NCBI GenBank assembly: GCA_030374805.1 | Contig: JARGSG010000224.1 | Location: forward strand, 868,001 to 932,000 | Source: Gracilaria gracilis | Lineage: Eukaryota; Rhodophyta; Florideophyceae; Gracilariales; Gracilariaceae | Length of the DNA: 64,000 nt | Direction: 5' to 3' | Program-made: the position numbers and the translations under genes | Part shown: piece by piece, positions 1 through 9,945 of the stretch | How positions within the stretch are numbered: position 1 is the stretch's first letter | Layout: every line of letters begins with the position of its first letter | Notes under the pieces: model-generated | Database searches by the model: none | Told to the model about the DNA's origin: nothing | Seen by the model: the letters and a program-made list of their open reading frames with translations, nothing else

Positions 1-1069
1 CCTGTTCAGAATTACTGTCCACTGCTGGAGCCGATTTACGGATTAAAGCCATCATCATCAACTGCATTGTACGCTCGTTGCGTGCCCTTTCCTACTCGAA
101 CCTCAGCCTCTCTTCCTCACGTCGCTCCCTCTCTTCTTCCCTACGTCTCCTGTCCTCTCCCCTTACCTCTATTAGATAAGACCTCTCCTCCTCCCGTCGC
201 CTGCATTCTGCATCTCGCTGCACAGCCTGTCGTTCAAATTCTGCTTGTCGCCGTGCCTGATCTTGTATCATGGTCATTTGCATAAGCTGCATGATTGATT
301 GATCGTCTTGCCTGCCTCGCCTCGGTAGTGGCAGCTTACGGCGGACTAGTGGTCGTTGCGATGGGGTTTGCCTGGGCGAGAATGTCGAACTCCCTGACCC
401 AGGTGTCGCTGTCTGTCGTTTTCCGGGTTGCAGCTTTCCGTCCTCCTCTCCGTTTGTTCGCCGAGCTCCGTGGCCATCGGAGGATCCCGCCGGCATCTCT
501 AGGTGCTCTGCATACTCGTCGTCCGATACGGCCCCATCTCCTAAATCTGCACGCGCAGTCATTTCTTCTCGCACGGCCTTGGCCCTTAGAATGTAGTTAG
601 GAATTGTCGGATCACCCGTCGGCGCTGGGGTGCGGCATATTGCGGAGAATTTACGTCTCAAAGATTCAGATGTTCTCTGCTGCATTGAAAACCTCGTCAA
701 GTGATGTCGTGCTACCATTTCCCACTCCTGCCTTCCCAACGGCAAGTACTCTTGCAGCAATTCCAGGAAATCTTCCACCTCGCTGAGCGAAAAACTGCTG
801 CCTCTTCTACTTGGAGCATGTTGCCCAGTAGCTCTCTTCGCAGTCTTTCTTTTCAGCGACTTTGCTGCAGCAGGCAACTCGACAACGTTCTGTTGAATAA
901 GTCCTGAAGAAGGCATCTCAACGACGGCAATGTCATTGTGAGTCGGTGGCAAACTATTGCAATCATGTGCTCCGTTAGGCAGAGTATTCGATTCTCTTGC
1001 CGAAGGCACTGTGGTGCATTGCCGATTGTCGATCAGCTCATACGGTGGGAGTCTGTTATGGTCAGACAT
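1..1069 (-). pseudogene. DUF6818-like Myb/SANT-like protein, 3' part interrupted by a stop and cut by the window edge
   Basis: The start is the ATG at 1069. Residues about 88-175 form a SANT/Myb-like helical domain with the core LPLGRQEWEMVARHH, an RTSESLRRKF helix and a P-T-G-D-P motif. I recognise this as the DUF6818 type found in oomycetes and red algae. The tail is a highly charged coiled coil rich in R and E. A TAG at 92-94 ends the open frame. The same frame then continues to base 1 with a plausible continuation (ERARNERTMQLMMMAL), so the TAG looks like a nonsense change within a longer protein. Such proteins are often expanded and transposon-associated; DNA binding is inferred. The rest of the gene lies to the left of the window. 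Confidence 0.6.
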
Positions 1070-1139
1070 AACCAGAACGGAAACGAGCGTAAACCCCGGA
1101 CAGCAGGGCCACGGGAAGGTCTTCTATGCTAGAGCGCTT

Positions 1140-2640
1140 TCCCCAGGTGGTTGTGGGTTGGGTGGATCGCCAGAACGGGAGTGTACATATGGTGTGGTAC
1201 AATAGAGCCGCGGAGCGGCAGAACAAAGCGGCGGGACGATAGGAAAGGGCGACGGAGCGGCAGGTCGGAATGGAAAGGTGGAGAGTGGAGCACTTGGGCC
1301 AGGGGACGGAGCCACAATGTGGAAGGTTAGAGCGGCGACGCTAGGACTTGGTGTTGAGAATGGGGGTAGGTGAGGTAAGGATCTGATTGAAGTAGCAGCG
1401 CGGGAGAACGCTGGCGCCGGGAAGGGGTGGCGCAGAAGAACAGAGCTGAATAGTGACAGAACGGATCGGCCACCCGTGTGGAGGGAGGCATTCACGAGGG
1501 AGAACGGGTGAGACCGGGGTGCTGTGCAGAATGGAGAGCCGTGGCGGGAGTGGGATCAGAACGGTGGCGTTGAGGGAAAGAGAGCGGTGACCGGTGGGGG
1601 GGACAGAGTGGCGGTGATGGCGGTGAGGGAGGCAAAGCGGTGGCGGAGGCAAAGCGGTGGCGGAGGCAAAGCGGTGGCGGAGGCAAAGCGGTGGCGTTCA
1701 AGGGAATGGTCAGAGCGGTGGTGGTGAGGGAAGAAGGCAGAGCGCTGATGATGGGTGTGGCGGGGGCAGAGCGGGTGCGTTCAGTGGAATGTTCAGGGCT
1801 GTGGTGGTGAGAGGAAAAGCGAACGCAGAACGGTTGCAGTGACAAGATGCAGATAGGTGGCTGTGAGAAGGCTAAGAACGGTGGCGGTGAGGGGGCCGAG
1901 AATTGCCGCACTGTGGTGAGGCAAGGCGGTGGCGTTGGGGGCGAGAACGGTGACACTGAGGTGTGGCAATGCGGTGGGAATGGGGGCCAAAGCTTTTGCT
2001 TTCAGAAGGACCGGACCGGTGGCGTTCAGCGGGGGAAATGCGCTGGCGGTGAAGGAGCAGAAGGTGGCCGAAGCGGTGTCGTTTAGTGGGGCAGAGCCGA
2101 GGCGGTGAGGAGATCCAGAGCAGTGGTAGTGAAGGATGTGAGCGGTTGTGGTCGGGCGAGATAAGAGCGGCGGTGGTCGACGGGAGGGGGCAAACCGGAA
2201 TTAATGTCTCAAAGCGAGCCCCGGGGGGAACGGGTTCCAAGGAGAGCCAAGCAGCGTGGTTGGTAGAGCGCGGCACGCGCGCCGAGAAGCGCCAGCAGGG
2301 GGATGCGGTGGCACAGAGAAGCCGGTAAGCGGTGTAAGAAAGTGAATTGGAGGCAGGAATGGGCAAAGCGGTAATGCGGGGTGGCAGATCGGAAGCGAGG
2401 GTGTGATGCAGCGGCGCAGGGCAGCTGCGTGAAGGAGATTTTGCTTGTTTACGAGGCGGTTGTTGGAGCTTGGTGGATCGGAGAACCGTGATGAAAATGG
2501 CAGAGAAGTGAGGTTGAAAAGTAAGAAACGGTTGTCGAACAAAGAGGAGAAGCACACCGGACGTTAGAAACTAGAGGTGGTGGCGCTGAGGAGCGTAGTG
2601 TGAACGTAAGGTAGCAGAGGTGCGGACGATGCGCTGTTTC
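1140..2640. repeat. G-rich degenerate minisatellite
   Basis: The plus strand is strongly purine/G-biased and built from variants of a unit around GCGGTGGCG-GAGG-CAGA, repeating every 15-35 bases. The cleanest stretch is at 1631-1696, with four near-perfect copies of a 17-base unit (GGCAAAGCGGTGGCGGA). Long open frames on both strands, Pro/Ser/His-rich on the minus strand and Gly/Arg-rich on the plus, are by-products of the low stop-codon content. I see no gene here. Confidence 0.75.
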
Positions 2641-2904
2641 TTTTGGGGCGGTCTTGCCAGCCGTAAAGAACCGTTGATACGCCACAACTTTTGCCGTGGA
2701 TGCAAAAACGAAAAATTGCTGAAACCTGGTGAAATTCGCTCAGTTTTTTTCCCTTTATTTTGTTTGCGACTGGAAGTGTGGTTGCTTCCATGAGGGTTGC
2801 TAATGGAAGCCAACCTGGGAGATGGGGACGCCAAAAACACAACCGAACAGGTTTAAATCACAAACTGCGCCGTAGTATTTTGCAATTTGTAATTTCCGGA
2901 GTCG

Positions 2905-2958
2905 CCCAGTGATGGCGGCATTACGCTGAAGCAGATCAGCGGAAAAAGCCACTTTGTC
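2905..2958 (+). repeat. DIRS copy 1 left inverted terminal repeat
   Basis: This 54-base segment is the reverse complement of 6566-6619 with about three mismatches. It contains GATGGCGGCATTACGCTGAA, which is also found inverted at the right end of copy 2 (29272-29326). Confidence 0.85.
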
Positions 2959-2994
2959 TAAGAAATAAGGTGACGACAACAAAAAAGGGATGGT

Positions 2995-3933
2995 ATCTGG
3001 ATGCGGAGATGACAGCGGTGCCAAAACCGTCCCAAGCCGCCACTGCATACCTACACGATATCCTTGGTCCTAAGGACCAATATCGATTGTCTAAAAAATT
3101 TCTTCTTCTCCCGCGAAGCTAATGGCCAGCGGACCTCCTCGCTGAACGTGTGCATCTCGGGGTCAAACCCGGGCACTACCCGAAGCCCTTGAAAAGAATG
3201 TTCGCAGAAAACATGATCGAGTTTCGCGAGCAATGTGACGGTGTAATTGAAAACTCTTTTTTGGGGTATGGAAGGAGATAGGCATCTCGCAGAGGGTTAT
3301 CTGGGCAGGGAACCGCTCAAACCGACGTTTTTGACCAGAGGCTAGTGCCGTTGAACTCCCTACGCCTGATTTAATCTTGAGGTTCTTCCTTCCTGAAGGA
3401 CAGTCACTGCACCTCGCTGGGTGTAATATATCGCAATACTACAACCGGCTACGCGTCTCAGATTTTCTCATCCCTTTACTTGGTCTACCGCGCGTTGTAG
3501 CGACTGAATTGAGAGTGAATTCGGCTACCAAATTCGTAGTTCCCTGCCTCCGGTGTGTGCCAATGGGCGCCTCTTTTGCCGTCGCTCTTTCTCATTTAAT
3601 CTCGTGCACAGTGCTAGAAAAGGCTGGTCTACGAACGCCTCGTTCTTTCGGGCGCCTCGTCGATACGGAACTTGGACCAGGACGCGGGCTGCTTTTGCCC
3701 TACATCGACGATATTAACTCGGTCGGAACTGACTCTACTGGGCTCAATAAAGCGACTCAAGTTGCTGCCAGAGCTTTCGAGTAGCACAGGTAGCCAACCA
3801 AACCCACGAAGGACGTTATCGCTGGAAGTGGTACGCCCAGTGAGGCGCTCGGACTTTGGTGGTGGCAGGTTGGGGTGCTGACAGTTAAGCCTTCTACTTC
3901 TGTGCGGCTGCTACGAGAGACCGACCGCGTTAT
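2995..3933 (+). pseudogene. DIRS reverse transcriptase, copy 1, 5' part
   Basis: The fragment matches residues of the copy 2 RT ORF and includes the palm motifs. The catalytic box is intact as LPYIDDIN near 3700, where copy 2 has lost the tyrosine. Disablements compared with copy 2 are a TAA near 3121, an indel near 3250-3270 (a run of T), a TAG at 3782-3784 where copy 2 has TCG, and a further TAG six bases later where copy 2 has TTA. The frame is then cut by the solo LTR. The product would copy element RNA into DNA; this copy cannot make it. Confidence 0.8.
3929..3933. repeat. Target-site duplication GTTAT, left
   Basis: GTTAT here and at 4785-4789 flank the solo LTR. The uninterrupted copy 2 shows a single TTATTAATAA at the matching place (near 27493). 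Confidence 0.85.
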
Positions 3934-4784
3934 TGTGGGGCAAAGCCGGGAACGGAAAGAAAGAACACAAACCGCTCCAGGGGCTACGCACACAAGGTGT
4001 TCAGCCTTGCTCCTTATTAGGGCAGAGCAGAAGCGGAACCCTCCGATAAGGCCGACACGTGCCAGGCGTAACTCCGCGCGGCCTCTTCCTGACTTACAGA
4101 CGAAGGTTGAGGGTGGCAATCGGGGTGCCAAAAGGGTGGAATCCACTGGGTGTGGCGTATCCTGTGGCAAAAAGGGCGATGTAGAAGGTAGCAAAACGAG
4201 CCGCACTGCCGAGCACAGACTCGTGAGAGCGGGGAATAATCCCGAGACAAAAAGTGCAAACCTGTACAACAGGGCGAAGTATAACGAAGCCGTAAGACGG
4301 GAAAGCAGAAAGAGTGTACGAAAGACTGATAAATAAAAGGCCGTAACGACGGATCGGTGCTTCTCAGTGACGGAGGTAAGTAACTTGTCCGGATAAGCAG
4401 CGGTGTTTATCGGGTATGGGGCAGAAGACCGTGCGCAAGCGAAACTCAAGCTAAAGACGAGGCCTCGTTGAGGTTTACTTCCCGTACAGTAGCAACACGT
4501 GCCGCCACTTATATACGGCTGACAAATATCAACTAAAATATCTAAGTACCCAGCACGCCGACTAACACTACCCACGTGTACCTCCGTGGCACTCTTGCAA
4601 CGGCGCATCTGGTAATCGGGCGCGGGCACACACGTGTCACGCTAATCACACCCTTCATAGGCGGGTCCCTAATCCGGGCCAAATAGCCAAATAGACTTCA
4701 TAATAGTAGGAAGTTCAGCCGAAAATAACAACGGATATATGAGTGGCATCCCCCTCAGTCCCTGCCAAGGGCAATTGCTCTACA
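3934..4784. mobile_element. Solo LTR (851 bp) inserted in DIRS copy 1
   Basis: The segment begins TGTGGGGC, ends GCTCTACA (TG...CA rule) and is flanked by 5-bp GTTAT duplications. It is absent from the matching place in DIRS copy 2. There is no internal coding region, so this is a solo LTR left by LTR-LTR recombination. Its ends resemble the motifs TGTGGGG and CTACA in the gypsy LTRs at 47808 and 58895, but the bodies differ. The open frames inside it on both strands are fortuitous. Confidence 0.85.
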
Positions 4785-5633
4785 GTTATTAATAATGGTT
4801 TCGCATCTCCGAAACAGATGCAGGCTCTGATCGGACTTTGGGCATGGCCGTGCCTCTTGCGACATTGCTGTCTTTCGGTTCTCAGCACTTTCCACGACCT
4901 CTCTTCAAAAACACCTCCAACAGAAAAGAGAAAGCTTGCTCCCTCCCATATAATCGAGCTTGAAATGTTGTTGGACCTTTTCCCTCTTCTCTATGCCGAT
5001 CTACGGAGGCTTTTGTCATCTCGAACGTATGCGGTTGACGCCTGGCCCTCGGGGGGAGGAGTCATATACGCAAACATTAGTAACCCGCACGTATTTCTCA
5101 AAAACATTTCTGAGTGCAGAGCGAAGAAAGGGTGGTACTCCTCTTTTCAAGGGGTGCCAGGCAATCAGAGCAGAGCGGACGAGACCCTAGCTGTCAATGA
5201 TGATATCAGTAACGGCCGCCGTGTGGTTTCTAACCGTTTTAGACAAGCCATTAAGCGTCTGTGGTTCAAGATCGCTATTAAGACAAAGTGGCAATTCAGT
5301 AATGTGCACATCAACCACCTCGAGCTGAAAGCCTGCCTACTTGCCTCTCACCATGCGAGTCGCTCTCCGAAAACAGCCGCACAGCGCATGATCTTGCTTG
5401 TCGACAACACTGCTGCTCTCGGGGCTCTTGCGAAAGGACGGTCTATGTCACGGAAATTGAACAACACTCGGAGGCAAATAGCAGCGCAAGAACTCGCCTC
5501 AGATTTTCTCCTCCTTGGTCACTGGATTCCGTCTGAGCTCAACCCGGCTGATGCACCATCCAGAGCTTTCACCGATCGAGCGCGCTTTTCTGCGGGCTCG
5601 GGGCGCCCACAACTACATACAGCAGAGAATTGA
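4785..5633 (+). CDS. DIRS RNase H region, copy 1
   Basis: This is the C-terminal part of the RT-RNase H polyprotein after the solo LTR. The RNase H signature is present: TYAVDAWPSGGG with the first Asp, HINHLELKA with Glu, LLVDNTAALGALAKG with Asp, and PSELNPADAPSR with Asp. The reading frame is open to the TGA at 5633 and overlaps the recombinase ORF by about 80 bases in another frame, as is usual in DIRS elements. It has no start codon of its own because the upstream RT part is separated by the LTR, so it is a remnant even though it is open. Confidence 0.75.
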   Translation, partial: VINNGFASPKQMQALIGLWAWPCLLRHCCLSVLSTFHDLSSKTPPTEKRKLAPSHIIELEMLLDLFPLLYADLRRLLSSRTYAVDAWPSGGGVIYANISNPHVFLKNISECRAKKGWYSSFQGVPGNQSRADETLAVNDDISNGRRVVSNRFRQAIKRLWFKIAIKTKWQFSNVHINHLELKACLLASHHASRSPKTAAQRMILLVDNTAALGALAKGRSMSRKLNNTRRQIAAQELASDFLLLGHWIPSELNPADAPSRAFTDRARFSAGSGRPQLHTAEN

Positions 5634-6555
5634 TCGATTAAATCTGCTCCGTCAGCAGCACCTTAAACCAAAGAGTCTGAAAGCATACAAGAGAGGAACA
5701 ATTTCCTTTTGTGCCTGGCTTGAGTCTTTTGTACCTGATGTTTTCTCTACTCCTTTATTGGACGAAGCGCTTAGTGATTTCGTACTTGATCTGCACGCGC
5801 AGAACCCTCGCCGAGGACAGCCTCAGTCCTTCCGCTGCGCACTTTATGAACTAGAATACTTTGTCTCATGTCTGAAAGGCGTCTTACGTGACAGCCGCCA
5901 AGCCGTAAGTGGTTGGGATAAAAGAGTCCCCTCTGTATCTCCACCACCCATGTTGAAGCAAACAGCTGACGCGGTTTCGCAGGTTCTTTGGGCTCATGAA
6001 GACAAAACGGCCGCGCTTGCAATAGCGTTCACGTTTCATGCGTATCTTCGCGCTAGTGAAATCTTCAAGCTGCGTCTCAAGGACATGGGCTTTTCTGGAA
6101 AATACAACTTGTCTGCTTTTAACAACGGTTTGCGTGCAGGCTTTGCTATTAGAAACTCGAAGACCAGATCACTACAGTTTGTGCCATTGTCGGACACTTG
6201 GTTGCTGAATAAGCTGAAATCTTGGGTAGCTTCGCGGAATCTCTCGTCGTCACGAGTCCGTTTGTTTTGTCTTTCATATGCGCAGCTCAGTCGACGTTTC
6301 GAAGGTGCTCTACGTATCTTACATCTGAATGAGTTTGGGTACACGCTACATTCACTACGGCATGGAAGCGCTACCCATGATTGGCTTACAGAAAGCTCAT
6401 TTCTAGACGTGAAAGTCAAGAGACGCTGCGAGTCTGACAAAACATGCAGAAGATATCTGAATGCGGGAAAAGCCCGGATTGTTCAGACCCATTTCTACCG
6501 TCACGTTGGTAAGCAGTTGCGAAAGAAGGCAGAGCTCTGGAAGAGCTCCAGTTAA
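5551..6555 (+). CDS. DIRS tyrosine recombinase, copy 1 (open)
   Basis: I take the ATG at 5551, which overlaps the RNase H end, rather than the upstream in-frame TTG. The protein has an N-terminal SAM-like DNA-binding half (QQHLKPKSLKAYKRG) and a catalytic half with the first Arg in YLRASEIFKLR, the box HSLRHGSATH (HxxR) and the candidate nucleophile in CRRYLNAGK. In DIRS elements the enzyme integrates a circular DNA copy without an endonuclease or target duplication. The frame is intact over about 334 codons, unlike the copy at 28258, so this ORF could still give a full-length product. Confidence 0.85.
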   Translation: MHHPELSPIERAFLRARGAHNYIQQRIDRLNLLRQQHLKPKSLKAYKRGTISFCAWLESFVPDVFSTPLLDEALSDFVLDLHAQNPRRGQPQSFRCALYELEYFVSCLKGVLRDSRQAVSGWDKRVPSVSPPPMLKQTADAVSQVLWAHEDKTAALAIAFTFHAYLRASEIFKLRLKDMGFSGKYNLSAFNNGLRAGFAIRNSKTRSLQFVPLSDTWLLNKLKSWVASRNLSSSRVRLFCLSYAQLSRRFEGALRILHLNEFGYTLHSLRHGSATHDWLTESSFLDVKVKRRCESDKTCRRYLNAGKARIVQTHFYRHVGKQLRKKAELWKSSS

Positions 6556-6565
6556 GGGGGAGGCG

Positions 6566-6619
6566 GACAAAGTGGCTTCTTCCGCTTATCTGCTTCAGCG
6601 TAATGCCGCCATCACTGGG
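6566..6619 (-). repeat. DIRS copy 1 right inverted terminal repeat
   Basis: Reverse complement of 2905-2958. It starts 11 bases after the recombinase stop codon and includes TGCTTCAGCGTAATGCCGCC. Confidence 0.85.
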
Positions 6620-6699
6620 TTGCTGTGTAGTCTACACACGGTCACGCTTTAAAGACCTTTGGTCACTGGGGCGAGCCAAGAACTAGCCAATGTTTCAGT

Positions 6700-7004
6700 T
6701 GAATGGGATTTCACAGAACGATTTTCAATTGAATCTCTAAGGATTTGAATTGGTCTTAACCCGCTTCGTTGTAACAACAAAGAAGGCTACGTGCTCTCAA
6801 TTGGACGCTAGGTCACTTGAAATGCTGCTGAACAGACGCGCGCAGTACATATTTAAGACGCCGAAAGAAGCCCATCGCATAGAATGCTTTGAGCCAGGTC
6901 ACCTGGTCTCTCCTTTATAATAGCCTTTGCAGCAAAATTGCTTGACATTTATCATGCCTGGATCATAAATTGCTGTAGCGCCTGAGGACGCTGGAGCCTG
7001 CCTG
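6700..7004. other. Intergenic stretch between the two DIRS copies
   Basis: AT-rich sequence with several TTCAATTGAA-like short palindromes. No left inverted repeat for copy 2 is visible here, so the true left end of copy 2 is not defined. Confidence 0.5.
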
Positions 7005-8158
7005 ATGGTCCTTGAAGGAAGTGGCCTCCTGAAATTTTTCCATTCGTTACCATGGGACGATTTCCTTCACGCCCACCTTAATTCAATCCCACCTCAAGAG
7101 CTAAATACTCCAGCGACAAACATTAAGGCGGCACTCAACGACGAAGATGCAGAGAACCTCCAATTCGATGACAATGATGACAAAGAAGGTTTTGTCCCTA
7201 TTCTGAAAGAATTTTACCTTGAGTTTGGCTTTGCTAAGAGAAGCGTCGATGAAATTTGCGATGATCTCCGCCGAACTTGGTCTGCCCAAAGTTCGGAAGA
7301 TCAAGTGTTTATCGCAGTTGGTACGGCTCTGGATTGGGAGTTTCTCCTTGAGAAAAAGTTCGGTCTCACTAGAATTATTGCTCGAACTCTTGACGACATT
7401 GGTTTGACCTGCGTCCAGGTAAGCGATAGCTCTGGAAACCCGACGCGTTTCTATGCATCTCGAATTCGGAAGCCTGAGGCTATTGAGCAAATGTTGGCTT
7501 TCTGGGAATCTTGCGTCCCAGTACCCACTGTGAGGGGGTTCGTAGGGCGGTTCTATGCCGAAGACAGAGAAAAGCGTGAGGATCATTTTCAAAACGTGTG
7601 GAGAAATGAAGAGCTTCGTTCTCTCGAGGCAACCGAGTTAAAACTTTTGCATGTTTCGAGAACAATGACTTGCCGGTTTCACCTTCTGGTGAGGGAGCTC
7701 GTCGTTTTTTATCAAGGCTTTTGCTTGCGCGGTTTGGCGATTGTACGAATGTTGCAAAAACCAACTCCGTTTCTACTCCGGCCGAAAGCATGGGCGCAAT
7801 GAGGAACCAAAAGGTGCCAACGAAACAGGCGGCTGTTATTTCACCACCGTCGTCCGTTTCAGTCGCCGCAAGGAAGATTGGTAAGATGCCCAGCGCAGTT
7901 TCCGACACTGATTCAGATTCAATCTCGAATGGAGCCGGAAGTGAGAGCAGCTCCGAGCCTGAGGACCGTCGTCGTGAAAAAAATTTTCGGACGCGCCTCC
8001 CCAGAAAAATGGTTCATATTTTCCTCCAAGGGGGGAGGCGTTTCGAAAAGTTTTTCGACCTTCTAAGGCTCGAAGTCACCACTCCGACCGACCTTTATGC
8101 GCTACTCCGCCATTTCAAGGAGGGCGTTCAGCTCTCAAAAATGATTTGCCGGGCGTAT
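7005..8158 (+). pseudogene. Gag-like ORF of DIRS copy 2, 5' part (split by the giant element)
   Basis: The frame opens at the ATG at 7005 with an acidic N-terminal half. A frameshift near 7650 moves it to the frame that runs through SDTDSDSISNGAGSESSSEP and a basic region to CRAY at 8156-8158. No named domain is recognised. The assignment rests on context: removing 8159-25836 joins this frame, without loss, to the frame at 25837-26277 that directly precedes the DIRS RT ORF. ORF1 of DIRS elements is gag-like. An independent gene disrupted by the insertion is the alternative. Confidence 0.5.
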
Positions 8159-8183
8159 CGTCGGTGTTCTCGGAATGCTAGTT
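8159..8183 (+). repeat. Giant element left terminal inverted repeat
   Basis: CGTCGGTGTTCTCGGAATGC followed by TAGTT. It is the reverse complement of 25810-25834 with two mismatches and a one-base indel. Confidence 0.75.
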
Positions 8184-8428
8184 TAATATGCTAGATCGCT
8201 AGTTGTGAAAATAAAAGTCCGAAAAAACTAGCATTTTTGCAGTTTGCGCTAGTTGGCAAGGCAGAAAATTTTTTTTTTGGAAATTATGTTTCCGTTCGGT
8301 GCAGTTCAAACTTCAGCTACTGGAGTTGAAGACTAGTTTGCAGTTCCCCTGCCACCGTCCGTAACTTTATATTCACCACACTCGTCAAAAACACTCTAAA
8401 AAATTACGAACCCACCACCAGCGCGCCC

Positions 8429-9382
8429 TTATTCCAACCCTGCATTCGGATCCTGAGTCTCAGTTTCCTTTAATGTCAAGTTGAAGAACTCCAACGGAAC
8501 ACTCTCTCCATTCTCGTGCACCCTCCTAGCCCCAAACCGGCTTCCAACCCCTCCGAGCCTCTTCTCCTCCTGCTCCTCCAGTATGCGCTCCGCCATTCGC
8601 ACAGCCGCTGCCGTACTACCAAACACAACTGGTGGCGCTCCACCCGGCAGCTGCCGCGGCACACACACCCACCCATCCTCGTCCACCATCACCACACCCT
8701 TTCGCCTCTTCCTCAGCCGACTTCCCCCAACCTCCCCTTCTCCGCTCCTCCCCCTCACACTCCCACGTCCACCACGAGAGCCAGGCGTCACCGGTGACTC
8801 TTTCTCTCTTCCCGCCTCCCTCCCGACGCCTCCTTTCCTCACCAGCTCCTTCACCTCCAACAACAATTGGCACGCCTTCTCCAACTGTCCCACTTGCGCC
8901 TCCAACACCTCCACACGTCCCCTCAGCCCCATATTCTCCCTTCTCAGCGTCACCAGCCCCCTCCTAACGCACTCTACCATCCCACTCACATGCCTTCCAG
9001 TCCCCATTCCAGCCTACTTCATCCTTTTCCGAATCGTCGAAATCAAATCCATTGGCACCCCAATCTCCGACACACTCAGCACCACTCCTCCCAGCTCACC
9101 AACCATCTCAGATATCCAGTCGTCCAAATGCTCCTTCAGATCCTCTCCAAGCCTCCTCAACCGCTCCTCCATCTACGCCACAAACCTTCTCTCCGGTCTC
9201 CCATCCCCTCCACCCCCTCCACCCCCATCACCCCCACCTCCCTCTCCATCCCCACTTCCCTCCTTCTCCCCCATGCAAACCTTGTCCCCACCCTCCTCCT
9301 TGTTTCCCGGTGGCGTCTCTGGTACCTCCGTCCGGTGAAGCAGAGCTACTAGCTTCTCGTTCTCGACGTACCCATTCGACAT
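8429..9382 (-). pseudogene. Coiled-coil protein of unknown function (giant element gene A)
   Basis: I take the ATG at 9382 (MSNGYVENEKLVALLH). Translation gives a Gly/Glu/Asp-rich linker, a helical region EERLRRLGEDLKEHLDDW, then a long heptad-like coiled coil RRENMGLRGRVEVLEAQVG. A basic stretch and the C-terminal segment VDEDGWVCVPRQLPGGAPPV follow. TAG codons at 9173-9175 and 9014-9016 break the frame, but the sequence on either side reads as one protein of about 317 codons. A run of ten C at 9457-9466 lies just upstream and may hide a frameshift into an N-terminal Cys-rich segment. Function unknown; a dimerising accessory factor for the transposon would fit. Confidence 0.45.
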
Positions 9383-9945
9383 CGCAGAAATAAACGGCGG
9401 TTCACGATAACGAAGATAGATAAGAACAAGCGAGATGAACCCAACGGTTGCAGCACCCCCCCCCCACTCCGCACACTCGTGGCACTGTCGGCCACACACT
9501 CACTTGCGCTGCACAACCCTTTGTACCCCATTCACATCCACTTCTATTTCCCGCCATTCCACACAATTTCCATTTTTTCCCTAGAAATCTCCACCTTTTC
9601 CCAACCTCGGTACCATATCCCAATGAAACTCATGATGCACCATCTCTTAAGTACCAACGGTACCATAAACTCTTACTTTCTATGATTTATTTCACTGCAT
9701 ACCTTCTCATAAACACACTCTTCGACCCAACCTTCTCTGCAGCCCTGCTGTCTGTTTCTTTCCATAACCGAATCATACAAATACCCTTATCCCCTGGAAC
9801 AATTTTTACCATGACCAAGACAACAGCCCAGTCGTGTACTTAAAGCTTTCCCCACTCCTTAGAATGTAGACCACTTTCCTTTCACAGCTACCAGCACACG
9901 ACACCTTCGAACATCCCATACCTTTAATCAAACAAACTCATCGCA

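Larger units (their letters stand above)
2905..6700 (+). mobile_element. DIRS-like tyrosine-recombinase retrotransposon, copy 1 (5'-deleted, decayed)
   Basis: The element has the DIRS gene order: reverse transcriptase, RNase H, then tyrosine recombinase. It is bounded by inverted terminal repeats instead of LTRs. It is closely similar to copy 2 (25837-29400) from about 2997 onward. The gag-like ORF and the N-terminus of the RT ORF are missing: the left inverted repeat joins directly to the RT region, so this copy is internally deleted. A solo LTR at 3934-4784 interrupts it. Right-end similarity to copy 2 continues past the inverted repeat to about 6700. Confidence 0.85.

Noticed and set aside
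1124-2685. Several open frames of 60-227 codons on both strands
   Set aside because: They all lie in the G-rich tandem repeat. Their composition (Pro/Ser/His or Gly/Arg) follows the repeat, and no domain is seen.
3757-4629. 290-codon minus-strand frame
   Set aside because: It covers the solo LTR and the RT junction; it is not conserved in DIRS copy 2 and has no motif.
8481-9352. Long plus-strand Pro/Ser-rich frames
   Set aside because: Antisense shadows of the coiled-coil gene A; low-complexity composition.
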